DNA of 64,000 nucleotides, taken from Pseudohongiella sp. GTDB lineage: Bacteria > Pseudomonadota > Gammaproteobacteria > Pseudomonadales > Pseudohongiellaceae. The notes under the pieces are model-generated. The model ran no database searches. It saw nothing but the letters and a program-made list of their open reading frames with translations, and had not been told where the DNA came from. Of the stretch, positions 6,587-14,729 are shown piece by piece. The number at the start of each line of letters is the position of its first letter. Positions within the stretch are counted from its first letter, which is position 1. The stretch spans positions 62,001-126,000 of the forward strand of contig NZ_DRFV01000007.1 of the NCBI RefSeq assembly GCF_011050365.1, in the 5' to 3' direction. Position numbers and translations under genes: made by a program.

Positions 6587-9393
6587 GGTGTTTCCTGTTT
6601 TGGATTAAGGATCAGATGGACCGCGACCAGTTCGGCCTCGGCCTTGCCCAGGCACTGGTGCAGGGCCATGGTTTGTTCTTTCAGATAGTCTATCTCTTCC
6701 TGCCTGATATTGGGGTTGTTCTGTTTTAATGCAAGCAGGCGTTTGATCTCGCTGGTCTGGGTGGCGAGCATGCGTTTGCTGGCCTGGTCGATGGCGGCCT
6801 GGCACTGCTTCGCCGCCTGCAGGTTGGCATGTGTGAGCAGGCTCTGCAGGGTTTTCTGATGCTCCTGCATAAACTCGCGGGTGGCGGCCTTGTTGGGGTA
6901 GCGCAGGGCGTCAGCAAAGGTCTGTGGCAGCTTGACGGGCCCGGCTTCGTCCCGGTTGTTGAGGCCCACGGTCATGGTCAGGCTGGTCGCGGGCAGGTAT
7001 TTTGCCAGTTGCAGATGCGCTGGTGCGCTGACCTTGACGCGATAAAGGCACTGCAGGATCAACGGTGATCGCGGCGCGGGCCAGCCTCTGTCTTCGATAT
7101 AGACACTGGCGGCGGCCTTGCCCTGATGACTGTCGACGACAAGGTCCATGGCGCCGGTAATCATGGGGTGTTGCCAGCTCAGGAACACGCGGTCTTCGCG
7201 GCTGAGTGCCTGGCTGCGCTGGAAACAGGCCTCAAAACCTTCGTCGGGCAGGCCGGGGAACACCGGCAGCAGCATGTCTTCGCCGGGGATGATGCTGACG
7301 CTGTCATCGCTGTTCTGTTCGTAGAACACGCTGTAACTGTCCAGCACCTTGAGCAGCCAGTCAGCCGGGGAGTTGTCCTGCTCGAACTGACGGATACTGT
7401 CGACCAGCGTTTGCGCGCGTTCGGCGTTAAAGGAGTTCAGCTCCAGCAACTGGTCACGCCCCTGTTCCAGTTCCTGTTGCAGTTTTTCGTTCTGCTGCGC
7501 GGCATCGGCCAGAAAGTCATTGAAGGCTTTGCTGTCGGGCTCGGCGGCATCCAGGTGCGCCTGCAGCTGCGGCTGCAGGCTTTGGTAGAGTCGGTAGGCT
7601 GCGCGGGACACCTGCTCGAATGCGTTGAGCGCCTCGTGGTACCAGCGGAACAGCACGTGCTGGCGGCTGCCTTGCACATAGGGTACGTGGATTTCGATAT
7701 CATGTTGCTGACCGATGCGGTCCAGGCGTCCGATGCGCTGCTCTAACAAATCGGGGTTGATGGGCAGGTCGAACAGCACCAGGTGGCGACAGAACTGGAA
7801 GTTGCGGCCTTCGCTGCCGATTTCCGAGCACACCAGAATGCGGGCCGCGGCATCATCTTCACTGGCGAAATAGGCCGCCGCGCGGTCGCGTTCGAGCAGG
7901 CTCATATGCCGGTGAAAGACGCTGCTGCGGATGCCGACGCGCAGACGCAGGTGTTTTTCCAGGGCAATGGCGAGCGCGTCGTGAGCACAGATTAACAATA
8001 CCTTGCCGTCGTGATTTTCGTGCAGCCATTGCACCAGCCACTGAACCCGCGGATCGGCTTCCAGACCACCGTCGTTACTGTCGGCTGCGTCCGCAGCGGT
8101 TTGGGAAGCGCCTGCAGCGGTTTGAATAGCGCCCGCGGTGGTTTGGTTAGCGCCCGCGGCGGCCTGAGTAGAAACCGGCCAGGCGTTGAGCTTGCGCTTT
8201 GGAAACCCACTGAGGCCGCGACGGGTGTTGCGGAACAGAATACGACCGGTGCCGTGCTGATCCAGCAGTTCACGTACCTTTGCACTATCCTTGTCCAAAT
8301 TACTGATTTTGCTGGCAACAGCCTGGTAATGCTGTTGCTCACTGACAAAACTGTCGTAGTCATTAAAGCGGGCCGGGTCGAGCAGGCGCAACAGGGCAAA
8401 ATGGTTTTTGTGTCCCAGTTGTTCCGGCGTCGCGGTAAGCAATAGCAGGCCTTTGCTGGCGGCAGCCAGGCGACTGAGGGCCAGGTACGCGGGGTCGGAA
8501 TCCTGTTCGGCGCCCAGCTCAACGTGGTGCGCTTCATCAACAATGGTCAGATCCCAGCCGGCGTTTTCGGCCTGCCCGATACGTTCGGGTTTGCCGGTGA
8601 ACAGGGAGATCGGACACAGGGCCAGTTGTGTGCTGCTGAACGGATCACTTTCGCCGCTGTCAGTCAGTGCTTCGCAGCGTTCGGCATCGAGCACGGTGAA
8701 GTGCAGATTGAAGCGGCGCAGCATCTCCACCAGCCATTGATGCAGCAGGGGGTCGGGCACAATAATCAACACGCGTTGGCACAGGCCGCTGACCAGTTGC
8801 TGTTGCAGAATCAGGCCGGCTTCGATGGTTTTGCCCAGCCCGACTTCATCGGCGAGCATCACCCGTGGTGCATAACGTCGCGCAACTTCGTCGGCGATAT
8901 AAAGCTGGTGCGGGATCAGTTCGGCGCGCGCGCTGGACAAGCCCATCAGGCCGCTGGCTTCGGCCTGGCCGAGCAGGGCCAGGCTTTGCTGTTTCAGCCG
9001 GAACCAGTGCGCCGGATCAAACTGGCCGGACATCAGTCGGTCAAGCGGCCGGTTCATACTGAGGTTGTCAGGCAGCAGTGCTTCGGGCAATGGCTTGATA
9101 TCGCCTTCGGGCATTCTGATCTGATAATTGATGGTGCCGGCGGCGGTGCTATCGACTCCGGTAATCTCGACTTTGACCTCACCCAGCTGCAGTGGATCCC
9201 CCGCGTTCAGTACCAGACGGGTCAGGGGGGCGGCGTCGCGGGCGTAGCGGCGGCTTTCGTCAACGGCGCTGAAATCCAGAGTGACGGTGCGATGATCGGT
9301 TTCGGTGACCATGCCCAGGCCCAGATCAGGTTCGGTGTCGCTGATCCAGCGCTGACCGCGGGCAAATTCCTTGAGTTTGTTCGATTGGCTCAT
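6583..9393 (-). CDS. rapA: RNA polymerase-associated ATPase RapA
   Basis: This 936-residue Swi2/Snf2 protein has an N-terminal Tudor-like region, Walker A DEVGLGKT at about 182-189, the DEAH box near 286, and motif VI DLLEQRIGRLDRIGQ in the second ATPase lobe. The long C-terminal RapA-specific domain is present. RapA binds core RNA polymerase and helps recycle it after termination by ATP-driven remodelling. E. coli RapA is 968 residues. An Ala/Gln/Thr-rich insert at about 405-440, made of four 21-bp repeats, separates the two ATPase lobes and is unlike the rest of the protein. Start and stop overlap the neighbouring genes by 4 bases each. Confidence 0.96.
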   Translation of the reverse strand: MSQSNKLKEFARGQRWISDTEPDLGLGMVTETDHRTVTLDFSAVDESRRYARDAAPLTRLVLNAGDPLQLGEVKVEITGVDSTAAGTINYQIRMPEGDIKPLPEALLPDNLSMNRPLDRLMSGQFDPAHWFRLKQQSLALLGQAEASGLMGLSSARAELIPHQLYIADEVARRYAPRVMLADEVGLGKTIEAGLILQQQLVSGLCQRVLIIVPDPLLHQWLVEMLRRFNLHFTVLDAERCEALTDSGESDPFSSTQLALCPISLFTGKPERIGQAENAGWDLTIVDEAHHVELGAEQDSDPAYLALSRLAAASKGLLLLTATPEQLGHKNHFALLRLLDPARFNDYDSFVSEQQHYQAVASKISNLDKDSAKVRELLDQHGTGRILFRNTRRGLSGFPKRKLNAWPVSTQAAAGANQTTAGAIQTAAGASQTAADAADSNDGGLEADPRVQWLVQWLHENHDGKVLLICAHDALAIALEKHLRLRVGIRSSVFHRHMSLLERDRAAAYFASEDDAAARILVCSEIGSEGRNFQFCRHLVLFDLPINPDLLEQRIGRLDRIGQQHDIEIHVPYVQGSRQHVLFRWYHEALNAFEQVSRAAYRLYQSLQPQLQAHLDAAEPDSKAFNDFLADAAQQNEKLQQELEQGRDQLLELNSFNAERAQTLVDSIRQFEQDNSPADWLLKVLDSYSVFYEQNSDDSVSIIPGEDMLLPVFPGLPDEGFEACFQRSQALSREDRVFLSWQHPMITGAMDLVVDSHQGKAAASVYIEDRGWPAPRSPLILQCLYRVKVSAPAHLQLAKYLPATSLTMTVGLNNRDEAGPVKLPQTFADALRYPNKAATREFMQEHQKTLQSLLTHANLQAAKQCQAAIDQASKRMLATQTSEIKRLLALKQNNPNIRQEEIDYLKEQTMALHQCLGKAEAELVAVHLILNPKQETP
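8093..8176 (-). repeat. Four 21-bp tandem repeats inside rapA
   Basis: Four 21-base units at 8093, 8114, 8135 and 8156 encode a degenerate heptad of the form Q-T/A-A-A-G-A-x in the linker between the RapA ATPase lobes. The units stay in frame, so changes in copy number would lengthen or shorten the linker without breaking the protein. Confidence 0.85.
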
Positions 9394-10409
9394 GTAGTCG
9401 GTGGTTCTTCTCTATCAGTGGATTCAGGGCTGTCTTTTGGCTCAGGGCTGTTGTCCCGCTCAGGGCTGTCTGTAGGCTCAAGGCTGTTGTCCCGCTCAGG
9501 GCTGTCTGTAGGCTCAAGGCTGTCATCCTGCTCAAGGCTGTTGTCCGGCTCAGGGCTGTCCGCTTTCACGGGATGGACAATAGGTGGCGGTGCCTGCTCC
9601 AGAGTCAGGCGGCCGAGGCGGCCTTCACGGTAATCGTGCAATAGAATCTCGGCTACCTTGTGCCAGTCGACCCCGCCGTAGCGGCCCCGGCAGCCGCGTT
9701 TGCCGGCCAGTTCGGTCATGAACTGTTCGGCGTCCTCGGGCAGGGTGTCCATGCCATAACGATGTTTTAATGAATCGGGGAAGTCGCGCAGCAGGAATTC
9801 GGCAGCGTAGAAGGCCACATCTTCGAACACAATGGCTGTGTTGCGAATGGCGCCGGCGCAGGCCAGACGATGGGCGGCATCCTGATCTTCCAGCTTGGGC
9901 CAGAGCACGCCGGGGGTATCAAACAGGTACCACAGCTCATTCAGCTTGATGCGCTGCTGAGCCTTGGTGACGGCCGGTTCATTGCCCGTTTTGGCGAGTT
10001 TGCGGCCGGCGATCTGGTTCATCAGCGTGGACTTGCCGACGTTGGGGATGCCGCAGATCACCGCGTTGTATTTACGCTGCTCCTGGCCCACCAGACGTTG
10101 ACACTGCCAGAGCAGGTTTTCCACGCTCAGCAGTTGCTCCTTGCCATTGATCAGCGCGGCGCTGCCGGGTTTGCTGTTGAAGTAGTTGATCCAGGCGGCG
10201 GTGGCTTTGGGGTCGGCCAGATCGGCCTTGTTGAGCACGTGCACGCAGGGCTTGTGATGCTTGCTGCGCATGCTCTCCAGCATGGGGTTGGCGCTGGCGG
10301 CGGGCATGCGCGCGTCCAGCACCTCGATGACGACATCGATTTGCTGCATGAGTTTGGCCAACTCTTTGTTGGCCTTGAACATGTGTCCGGGGTACCAGTT
10401 TATCTTCAT
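9390..10409 (-). CDS. ylqF: Ribosome biogenesis GTPase, YlqF/RbgA type
   Basis: The protein is a circularly permuted GTPase: G4 NKAD at residues 60-63 comes before G1 GIPNVGKS at 120-127 and G3 DTPG at 164-167. The opening MKINWYPGHMFKA is diagnostic for YlqF/RbgA, which matures the large ribosomal subunit. I place the start at ATG 10409, which has an AAGGA site and matches family N-termini. An upstream in-frame start at 10463 would add 18 unlikely residues. After the ANTAR-like C-terminal region comes an acidic tail of eight hexapeptides (DSPERD type) from about residue 283, absent from the Bacillus protein. It is first gene of the operon with rapA. Confidence 0.93.
   Translation of the reverse strand: MKINWYPGHMFKANKELAKLMQQIDVVIEVLDARMPAASANPMLESMRSKHHKPCVHVLNKADLADPKATAAWINYFNSKPGSAALINGKEQLLSVENLLWQCQRLVGQEQRKYNAVICGIPNVGKSTLMNQIAGRKLAKTGNEPAVTKAQQRIKLNELWYLFDTPGVLWPKLEDQDAAHRLACAGAIRNTAIVFEDVAFYAAEFLLRDFPDSLKHRYGMDTLPEDAEQFMTELAGKRGCRGRYGGVDWHKVAEILLHDYREGRLGRLTLEQAPPPIVHPVKADSPEPDNSLEQDDSLEPTDSPERDNSLEPTDSPERDNSPEPKDSPESTDREEPPTT
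9421..9564 (-). repeat. Eight-copy 18-bp minisatellite encoding the ylqF tail
   Basis: Exactly eight 18-base units run head to tail from 9421 to 9564, with a CTCAGGGCTGT core. Two alternating variants (ending TTGTCC or TCTGTA) show that a 36-base pair of units was itself duplicated. On the coding strand each unit gives a hexapeptide of the kind (D/N)S(P/L)E(P/R/Q)x, making an acidic, proline-rich, probably disordered tail. Confidence 0.92.
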
Positions 10410-10496
10410 GTGCTTGCGTCCTTCATGGGCGCGCATCATAGCACGGCGCCGCACTTGCGACATCAGGACGGCCGCAGCGGTGTGTTATCATGCCGG

Positions 10497-10547
10497 TTTT
10501 AATGGGGACGGAGGGAATAAAAAGTATTCCCTCCGTCCCCATTAAAA
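10497..10547. repeat. REP-like palindrome, copy 3
   Basis: This is the longest perfect copy, with 23-bp arms (10497-10519 and 10525-10547) and a 5-base loop. It sits between the divergent starts of ylqF and bolA, so it is in the 5' leader of one or both transcripts. REP elements usually avoid such positions. Confidence 0.9.
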
Positions 10548-10584
10548 CAAGTTACCCAAATCAGGTTGCAGGAGCCGCACCTAA

Positions 10585-10902
10585 ATGGCCACGATGCATG
10601 AACGAATTGATACCAAGCTGCTGGGGCAGATCCGGCCGGCGCATTACGAAATCATCAACGAGAGCCACATGCACAGTGGCCCTGCCACCGAATCACATTT
10701 TAAACTGATTGTGGTGGCGGATTGTTTTGACGGCCTCAATGCGGTCAAGCGACATCAGAAGCTTTACGGGCTGCTGGCCGAGGAATTGCGTGACGGCGTG
10801 CATGCACTGGCTCTGCATCCTTATACGCCGGCGGAATGGGCGCTGAACCAGCAGAGCGCGCCGGCATCGCCGAATTGTCTCGGTGGCAGTCAGTCGGGTT
10901 AG
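10585..10902 (+). CDS. bolA: BolA family protein
   Basis: This 105-residue protein aligns over its whole length with E. coli BolA, including the ESHFKLIVVADCF and HALALHPYTPAEW blocks. The conserved histidine of the latter binds a shared [2Fe-2S] cluster with monothiol glutaredoxins. BolA proteins act in iron-sulphur trafficking, and in E. coli also in shape and biofilm control. An AGGAG site lies about 11 bases before ATG 10585, and a second in-frame ATG is at 10594. It stands alone, divergent from ylqF. Confidence 0.93.
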   Translation: MATMHERIDTKLLGQIRPAHYEIINESHMHSGPATESHFKLIVVADCFDGLNAVKRHQKLYGLLAEELRDGVHALALHPYTPAEWALNQQSAPASPNCLGGSQSG

Positions 10903-11169
10903 ATTTTGGTGCCACCACGACATGTGGCGCCCTGTGCTTGCCCTGGCTACTATATACGGGATGATGGCGGGCAGAATGGGGTCCAAATGGCGTGAAATTC
11001 TTGCCTAAGCATTCATTTTCAGTTAAGGTGCGGCCCATTAATATTCTGCAATCTCATTGGCAATTGAGATTTCTGTGAACTAAATTCACTAGTGATACGT
11101 CTGGATTAGAGTAAAACAATAATCATCAACCTTAGCTTTATTTGACGTCAACACCAGAGGCCAGGAACG

Positions 11170-12009
11170 ATGCTTGATTTACTCCGACATCCGAGATTAC
11201 CGGTGCTATTGCGCACAGGCACCATCGCTGCCGTCGCAGTGTTCACATTGACTGCCTACGCGCAGTACCGTCAAACCTCCGTCATTACCCACGAACTGGT
11301 GCTGCAGCCGCAGCCCCGACCGGTGCAGACCGATACAGTGGTGTTGCTGCCCGATTTTGAGGCTGTGGCTGATACCGACACCCGCAAAGAAGCGTTTTTT
11401 GCCTTTCTGCATTCGTATATCGAAGAGGAGAACGAGCGTGTAAGCGAGACCCGTTCGCGCCTGCTGCAGCTGGCCGAAATCGTGCGCGCCGGTGAGCCGC
11501 TGAGCAAGGTTGAGCGCGCGGAACTGAACGAGATCGTGGCCGAGTATCGTCTGGATGACGTTGAGCTGTCAGATCGCACCCTGGTGCGCGAGTTGCTGCG
11601 CCGTGTCGATATCGTGCCGATGTCGCTGGTGATGGCGCAGGCGGCGACCGAGTCGGGCTGGGGCACATCGCGCTTTGCCCGCGAGGGGAACAACATATTT
11701 GGTCAGTGGTGCTTTAACGAAGGCTGTGGCCTGGTTCCGGAACGCCGCCGCAGTGACGCCAGCCATGAGGTGCGCAGCTTTGGCTCGGTACAGGGGTCGG
11801 TGCGCGCCTACCTGCGCAACCTGAATACTCATGAAAGCTATGCCGAGATGCGCGAAATGCGCGCCGACATGCGGGCAGAGGCACGCCCGCTGGACTCCAT
11901 GATTCTGGCCCGCGGCCTGACCCGTTATTCCGAGCGCGGTATGGCCTACGTTAGCGAGCTGCAGGACATCATCCGCGTTAATCGCCTGCACGCCTTCGAC
12001 CGCTCCTGA
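11170..12009 (+). CDS. Bax-like glucosaminidase (GH73 fold) membrane-anchored protein
   Basis: A 279-residue protein has an N-terminal hydrophobic segment at about 17-34 (TIAAVAVFTLTAYA), which anchors it in the inner membrane with the rest in the periplasm. The catalytic region starts near residue 140 with MSLVMAQAATESGWGTSRFAREGNNIFGQWCF, whose glutamate in ATESGWG matches the general acid of the glucosaminidase family. It resembles E. coli Bax, a putative peptidoglycan N-acetylglucosaminidase of unproven role. A REP-like palindrome follows 6 bases after the stop. Confidence 0.87.
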   Translation: MLDLLRHPRLPVLLRTGTIAAVAVFTLTAYAQYRQTSVITHELVLQPQPRPVQTDTVVLLPDFEAVADTDTRKEAFFAFLHSYIEEENERVSETRSRLLQLAEIVRAGEPLSKVERAELNEIVAEYRLDDVELSDRTLVRELLRRVDIVPMSLVMAQAATESGWGTSRFAREGNNIFGQWCFNEGCGLVPERRRSDASHEVRSFGSVQGSVRAYLRNLNTHESYAEMREMRADMRAEARPLDSMILARGLTRYSERGMAYVSELQDIIRVNRLHAFDRS

Positions 12010-12015
12010 AGCGTT

Positions 12016-12058
12016 AATGGGGACGGAGGGAATACTTATTATTCCCTCCGTCCCCATT
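12016..12058. repeat. REP-like palindrome, copy 4
   Basis: Perfect 19-bp arms (12016-12034 and 12040-12058) flank a 5-base loop. It starts 6 bases after the stop of the Bax-like gene and lies in a convergent intergenic region. An 11-base exact tandem duplication (CCATTCTTGCA) overlaps its right edge at 12054-12075. Confidence 0.9.
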
Positions 12059-12088
12059 CTTGCACCATTCTTGCAGATAGCTGGTTAA

Positions 12089-12150
12089 AAAGTATCTCCT
12101 CCGTCCCCTTTAAAGGTCAAAAGTATCTCCTCCGTCCCCTTTAAAGGTCA
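12089..12150. repeat. Tandem 31-bp REP half-sites overlapping a stop codon
   Basis: Two identical 31-base units (12089-12119, 12120-12150) carry the CTCCTCCGTCCCC arm of the REP family in the same orientation, with no inverted partner. The last three bases of the second unit are the stop codon of the convergent CE4 deacetylase gene, so the repeat supplies its stop. Confidence 0.88.
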
Positions 12151-13272
12151 GTCGGCATTGGTGGGGGTGGGGCGGGCCCAGAATTTGTTGAACCAGTAGT
12201 AGCGGTTAGTGCCACGTTTGGGCGCCGTGCAGATGTAGCCGAAGCGGCGCGCATCGAAGGTGCGACCGGCGGCGGGCTGAATGGTGAAGTGCACGGCCTC
12301 GCGGTCGATCCAGTCAAGCTGCAGGGGTTCGCCGCCGGCGTAGCAGCCAAGCTGGGACACATTGAAATCACCGGCCAGTTGCAGGGTGACGGCGGGGCGG
12401 CGACTGTCGGTAATGGGTGAGCGGGGCTCCTGTACCTTGATTTCGAAGGCCAGGCTCTGCAATTTGGTTGACGCGGTATCGATGTCGGCATAAAAACCGG
12501 CCAACGGGAAACGCGGCAGCGCCGTGAAGTCAGAGTGATAACCCACCGCGCCGGAATTCTGCGCCAGTCCGACAAAACCCAGTTCCTCGATCATCTCCGT
12601 GAGCGCATTATCAAATTCGCCGTAGGGGTAGGCCATGATCTTGTGATCCTGGCCGGTTTCCTCGCGGATACGCTCCTGTGCATGCAGTAATTCGTCTCGC
12701 ATGCGCTGCAGGCGGTCGGCCTCGCTTTCCTCTGGCAGGGCATCAATCATGTGTGGGTGCGTGACCATGTGGTTGGCGATGATGACGCCGGCATCGGCCA
12801 TCTCACGGATCTGATCCCAGCTCAGGTAACCACTCTGGTTGTCATCGACGGGCTGAGTGCTGACGAACAGCGTCATCGGGTAACCGAATTCCTGCAGCAT
12901 GGGCAGGCCGGTGGTGTAGATGGACTCATAAGCGTCATCGAAGGTGAGCACCGCCACGCGCTCGGGCATGTCCTCCTGGTTCTGCAGCGCGTCCAGTACC
13001 CGGTCGAGATGCCACACTTCGAAGTCGTTGTCGCGCAGGTATTCCAGTTGTGTGCGCAACTCATCCGGGGTCAGGCTGGTGGAGCGCGGTGTGGACTCGG
13101 AAACATGGTGGTAGATTGCGATGACCGCATGCTGCGCCTGCACCTCGGCGCTGCCGCCGGAGCAGGCCACTGCCGTTGCTGTCAATATCAGGCCCAGGAA
13201 AGTAAACCGCGTCGTCAGTGCCCGGGCGGTTCCCTTGACGTTCCGGCCCAGCCGGTCAATTTGATTGCGCAT
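12148..13272 (-). CDS. Polysaccharide deacetylase (CE4/NodB) lipoprotein
   Basis: I choose ATG 13272, which has GAGGAG 7 bases upstream; the in-frame start at 13299 lacks a site. The 374-residue product has a signal sequence ending in ATAVAC with lipobox Cys37 and Ser at +2, so it is probably sorted to the outer membrane. The NodB domain shows TFDDAYES (catalytic and metal Asp), the histidine pair in NHMVTHPHM, and the MAYPYGEFD motif. An extra beta-rich domain of about 120 residues follows. It resembles PgaB-type N-deacetylases acting on exported N-acetylglucosamine polymers, but no pga genes are near, so the substrate is unknown. Confidence 0.88.
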   Translation of the reverse strand: MRNQIDRLGRNVKGTARALTTRFTFLGLILTATAVACSGGSAEVQAQHAVIAIYHHVSESTPRSTSLTPDELRTQLEYLRDNDFEVWHLDRVLDALQNQEDMPERVAVLTFDDAYESIYTTGLPMLQEFGYPMTLFVSTQPVDDNQSGYLSWDQIREMADAGVIIANHMVTHPHMIDALPEESEADRLQRMRDELLHAQERIREETGQDHKIMAYPYGEFDNALTEMIEELGFVGLAQNSGAVGYHSDFTALPRFPLAGFYADIDTASTKLQSLAFEIKVQEPRSPITDSRRPAVTLQLAGDFNVSQLGCYAGGEPLQLDWIDREAVHFTIQPAAGRTFDARRFGYICTAPKRGTNRYYWFNKFWARPTPTNAD

Positions 13273-13496
13273 AACAACTCCTCTATGGCATGGCGGCAAA
13301 CACTATCCAGGGCCCTGATGGTAACCGAGATCAGTGTCCGGATTCCATGCGTGCAAGCGGCCCGGTGCCCTGGCTGCTGAAGTCGTCTGTTGGGTCACCC
13401 TGTTGCAGGCTTCGCCGCATCTGCCATAAACCCTGTAAATATCTCATTTGCGCGCAGTTTTGCTTTATGTAAACTGGTGGTTGTGGTATAAATGCG

Positions 13497-13714
13497 CCCG
13501 CTGCAAAACCGGGTGTCCGCCATCGGCAACGTCCGGCCCGCAGCGAAACTTTAAACTTAACGTCACACATGCACCGACACATGTTCTTGGGTGCCCATAT
13601 TCAATGCTCTGACGGAGTCGCCTCACGAGGCAGCTTGCCAACGCCAGCACAAGCACTGAACAAGGGTTAGATCATGGGGTGTATGGAGGCCTAACCCGAA
13701 ATAAGGTAATTATC
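13497..13714 (+). promoter_or_regulatory. rpsB promoter and structured 5' leader
   Basis: A TATAAA -10 box at 13497-13502 is followed by a GC-rich discriminator (GCGCCCG), as is usual for stringently controlled ribosomal promoters; the -35 is weak. The leader of about 200 bases holds a stem of GGGTTAG (13664-13670) with CTAACCC (13691-13697), enclosing GTATGGAGGC. This matches the conserved gammaproteobacterial rpsB leader, through which S2 represses its own operon. The identification rests on position and this motif, not on a covariance search. Confidence 0.7.
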
Positions 13715-14596
13715 ATGACTGCAGTATCAATGAAAGACATGCTCAAGGCTGGCGTCCACTTTGGCCACCAGACCCGTTACTGGAACCCCAAGATGAAGCC
13801 TTTCATCTTTGGTGCGCGTAACAAAATCCACATCGTTAACCTGGAGCACACAGTTCCTGCGTTCAACGAAGCACTGGCCGCGATTCAGAGCCTGGCCGGT
13901 GGCAACAAAAAAATTCTGTTTGTCGGCACCAAACGCGCCGCGGGCAAGATCATCAAAGAGCAGGCCGAACGCGCTGGCATGCCTTATGTCGATCACCGCT
14001 GGTTGGGCGGCATGCTGACCAACTATAAGACTATCCGTGGTTCCATCAAGCGTCTGCGTGACCTGGAAGCCCAGGAAACAGACGGTACGCTTGAGCGTCT
14101 GACCAAGAAAGAGGCGCTGATGCGTCGTCGTGCCAAAGACAAGCTGGATCGCAGCATCGGCGGTATCAAGGATATGGCTGGCCTGCCGGACGCACTGTTT
14201 GTGATCGACGTGGACCACGAGCGCATTGCCGTCACTGAAGCCAACAGCCTGCGTATTCCCGTCATTGGCGTGGTAGATACCAACAGCAACCCGGACGGTA
14301 TCGATTACCCGATCCCCGGCAACGATGACGCTCAGCGCGCCATTCTGCTGTACGCCACTGCCGTGGCTGACGCCTGTCTGGCAGGTCGCACCAAGGGCAA
14401 CCTGGTAAGCGACAGCGACTTTGTTGAAGTCGACGAAGCAGCAGAAAAAGCGCCCGCGGCGGAAAAAGCGCCTGCGCCAGAGAAAGCAGCACCTGCGGCC
14501 GAAAAAGCACCTGCAGCCGAAGCAGCAGCGCCTGAAGCAGAAGCTGCACCGGCAGCAGACGCAGCGCCTGTGGCAGGCGCGGAGAAGCCGGCCTGA
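13715..14596 (+). CDS. rpsB: 30S ribosomal protein S2
   Basis: The protein from ATG 13715 ([20 protein letters not shown]) matches S2 throughout; the in-frame start at 13679 lies inside the regulatory leader and is rejected. It forms part of the 30S subunit head and binds S1. The body ends near residue 240, where E. coli S2 stops, but here a further 50 or so residues follow, made of AAEKAP-like repeats rich in Ala, Glu, Pro and Lys. It is first gene of the rpsB-tsf operon and probably autoregulated through the leader. Confidence 0.97.
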   Translation: MTAVSMKDMLKAGVHFGHQTRYWNPKMKPFIFGARNKIHIVNLEHTVPAFNEALAAIQSLAGGNKKILFVGTKRAAGKIIKEQAERAGMPYVDHRWLGGMLTNYKTIRGSIKRLRDLEAQETDGTLERLTKKEALMRRRAKDKLDRSIGGIKDMAGLPDALFVIDVDHERIAVTEANSLRIPVIGVVDTNSNPDGIDYPIPGNDDAQRAILLYATAVADACLAGRTKGNLVSDSDFVEVDEAAEKAPAAEKAPAPEKAAPAAEKAPAAEAAAPEAEAAPAADAAPVAGAEKPA

Positions 14597-14652
14597 TGCG
14601 GCTGATGGTGCCGGCCCCCGGCACCACAATGACTCGACATACTCCGGTTTAG

Positions 14653-14677
14653 AAAAAAGGGGCCTTGCCCCTTTTTT
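14653..14677 (+). terminator. Intrinsic terminator/attenuator between rpsB and tsf
   Basis: An 11-bp perfect stem, AAAAAAGGGGC against GCCCCTTTTTT, with a 3-base loop is followed by more T residues. It lies between the stop of rpsB and the tsf start, where it probably reduces tsf transcription relative to rpsB. A similar partial terminator is known in E. coli. The A-run on the other side makes it symmetrical, but no minus-strand gene ends here. Confidence 0.85.
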
Positions 14678-14729
14678 TTAACAAATTTTCAGCATTATCA
14701 ATTTAAGAATTCAAGTGAGGCTATCGCAA

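Noticed and set aside
8524-9633. A 369-residue plus-strand frame ending in LSVGSRLLS-type repeats
   Set aside because: The repetitive C-terminus is the antisense reading of the ylqF minisatellite, and the frame covers rapA on the opposite strand.
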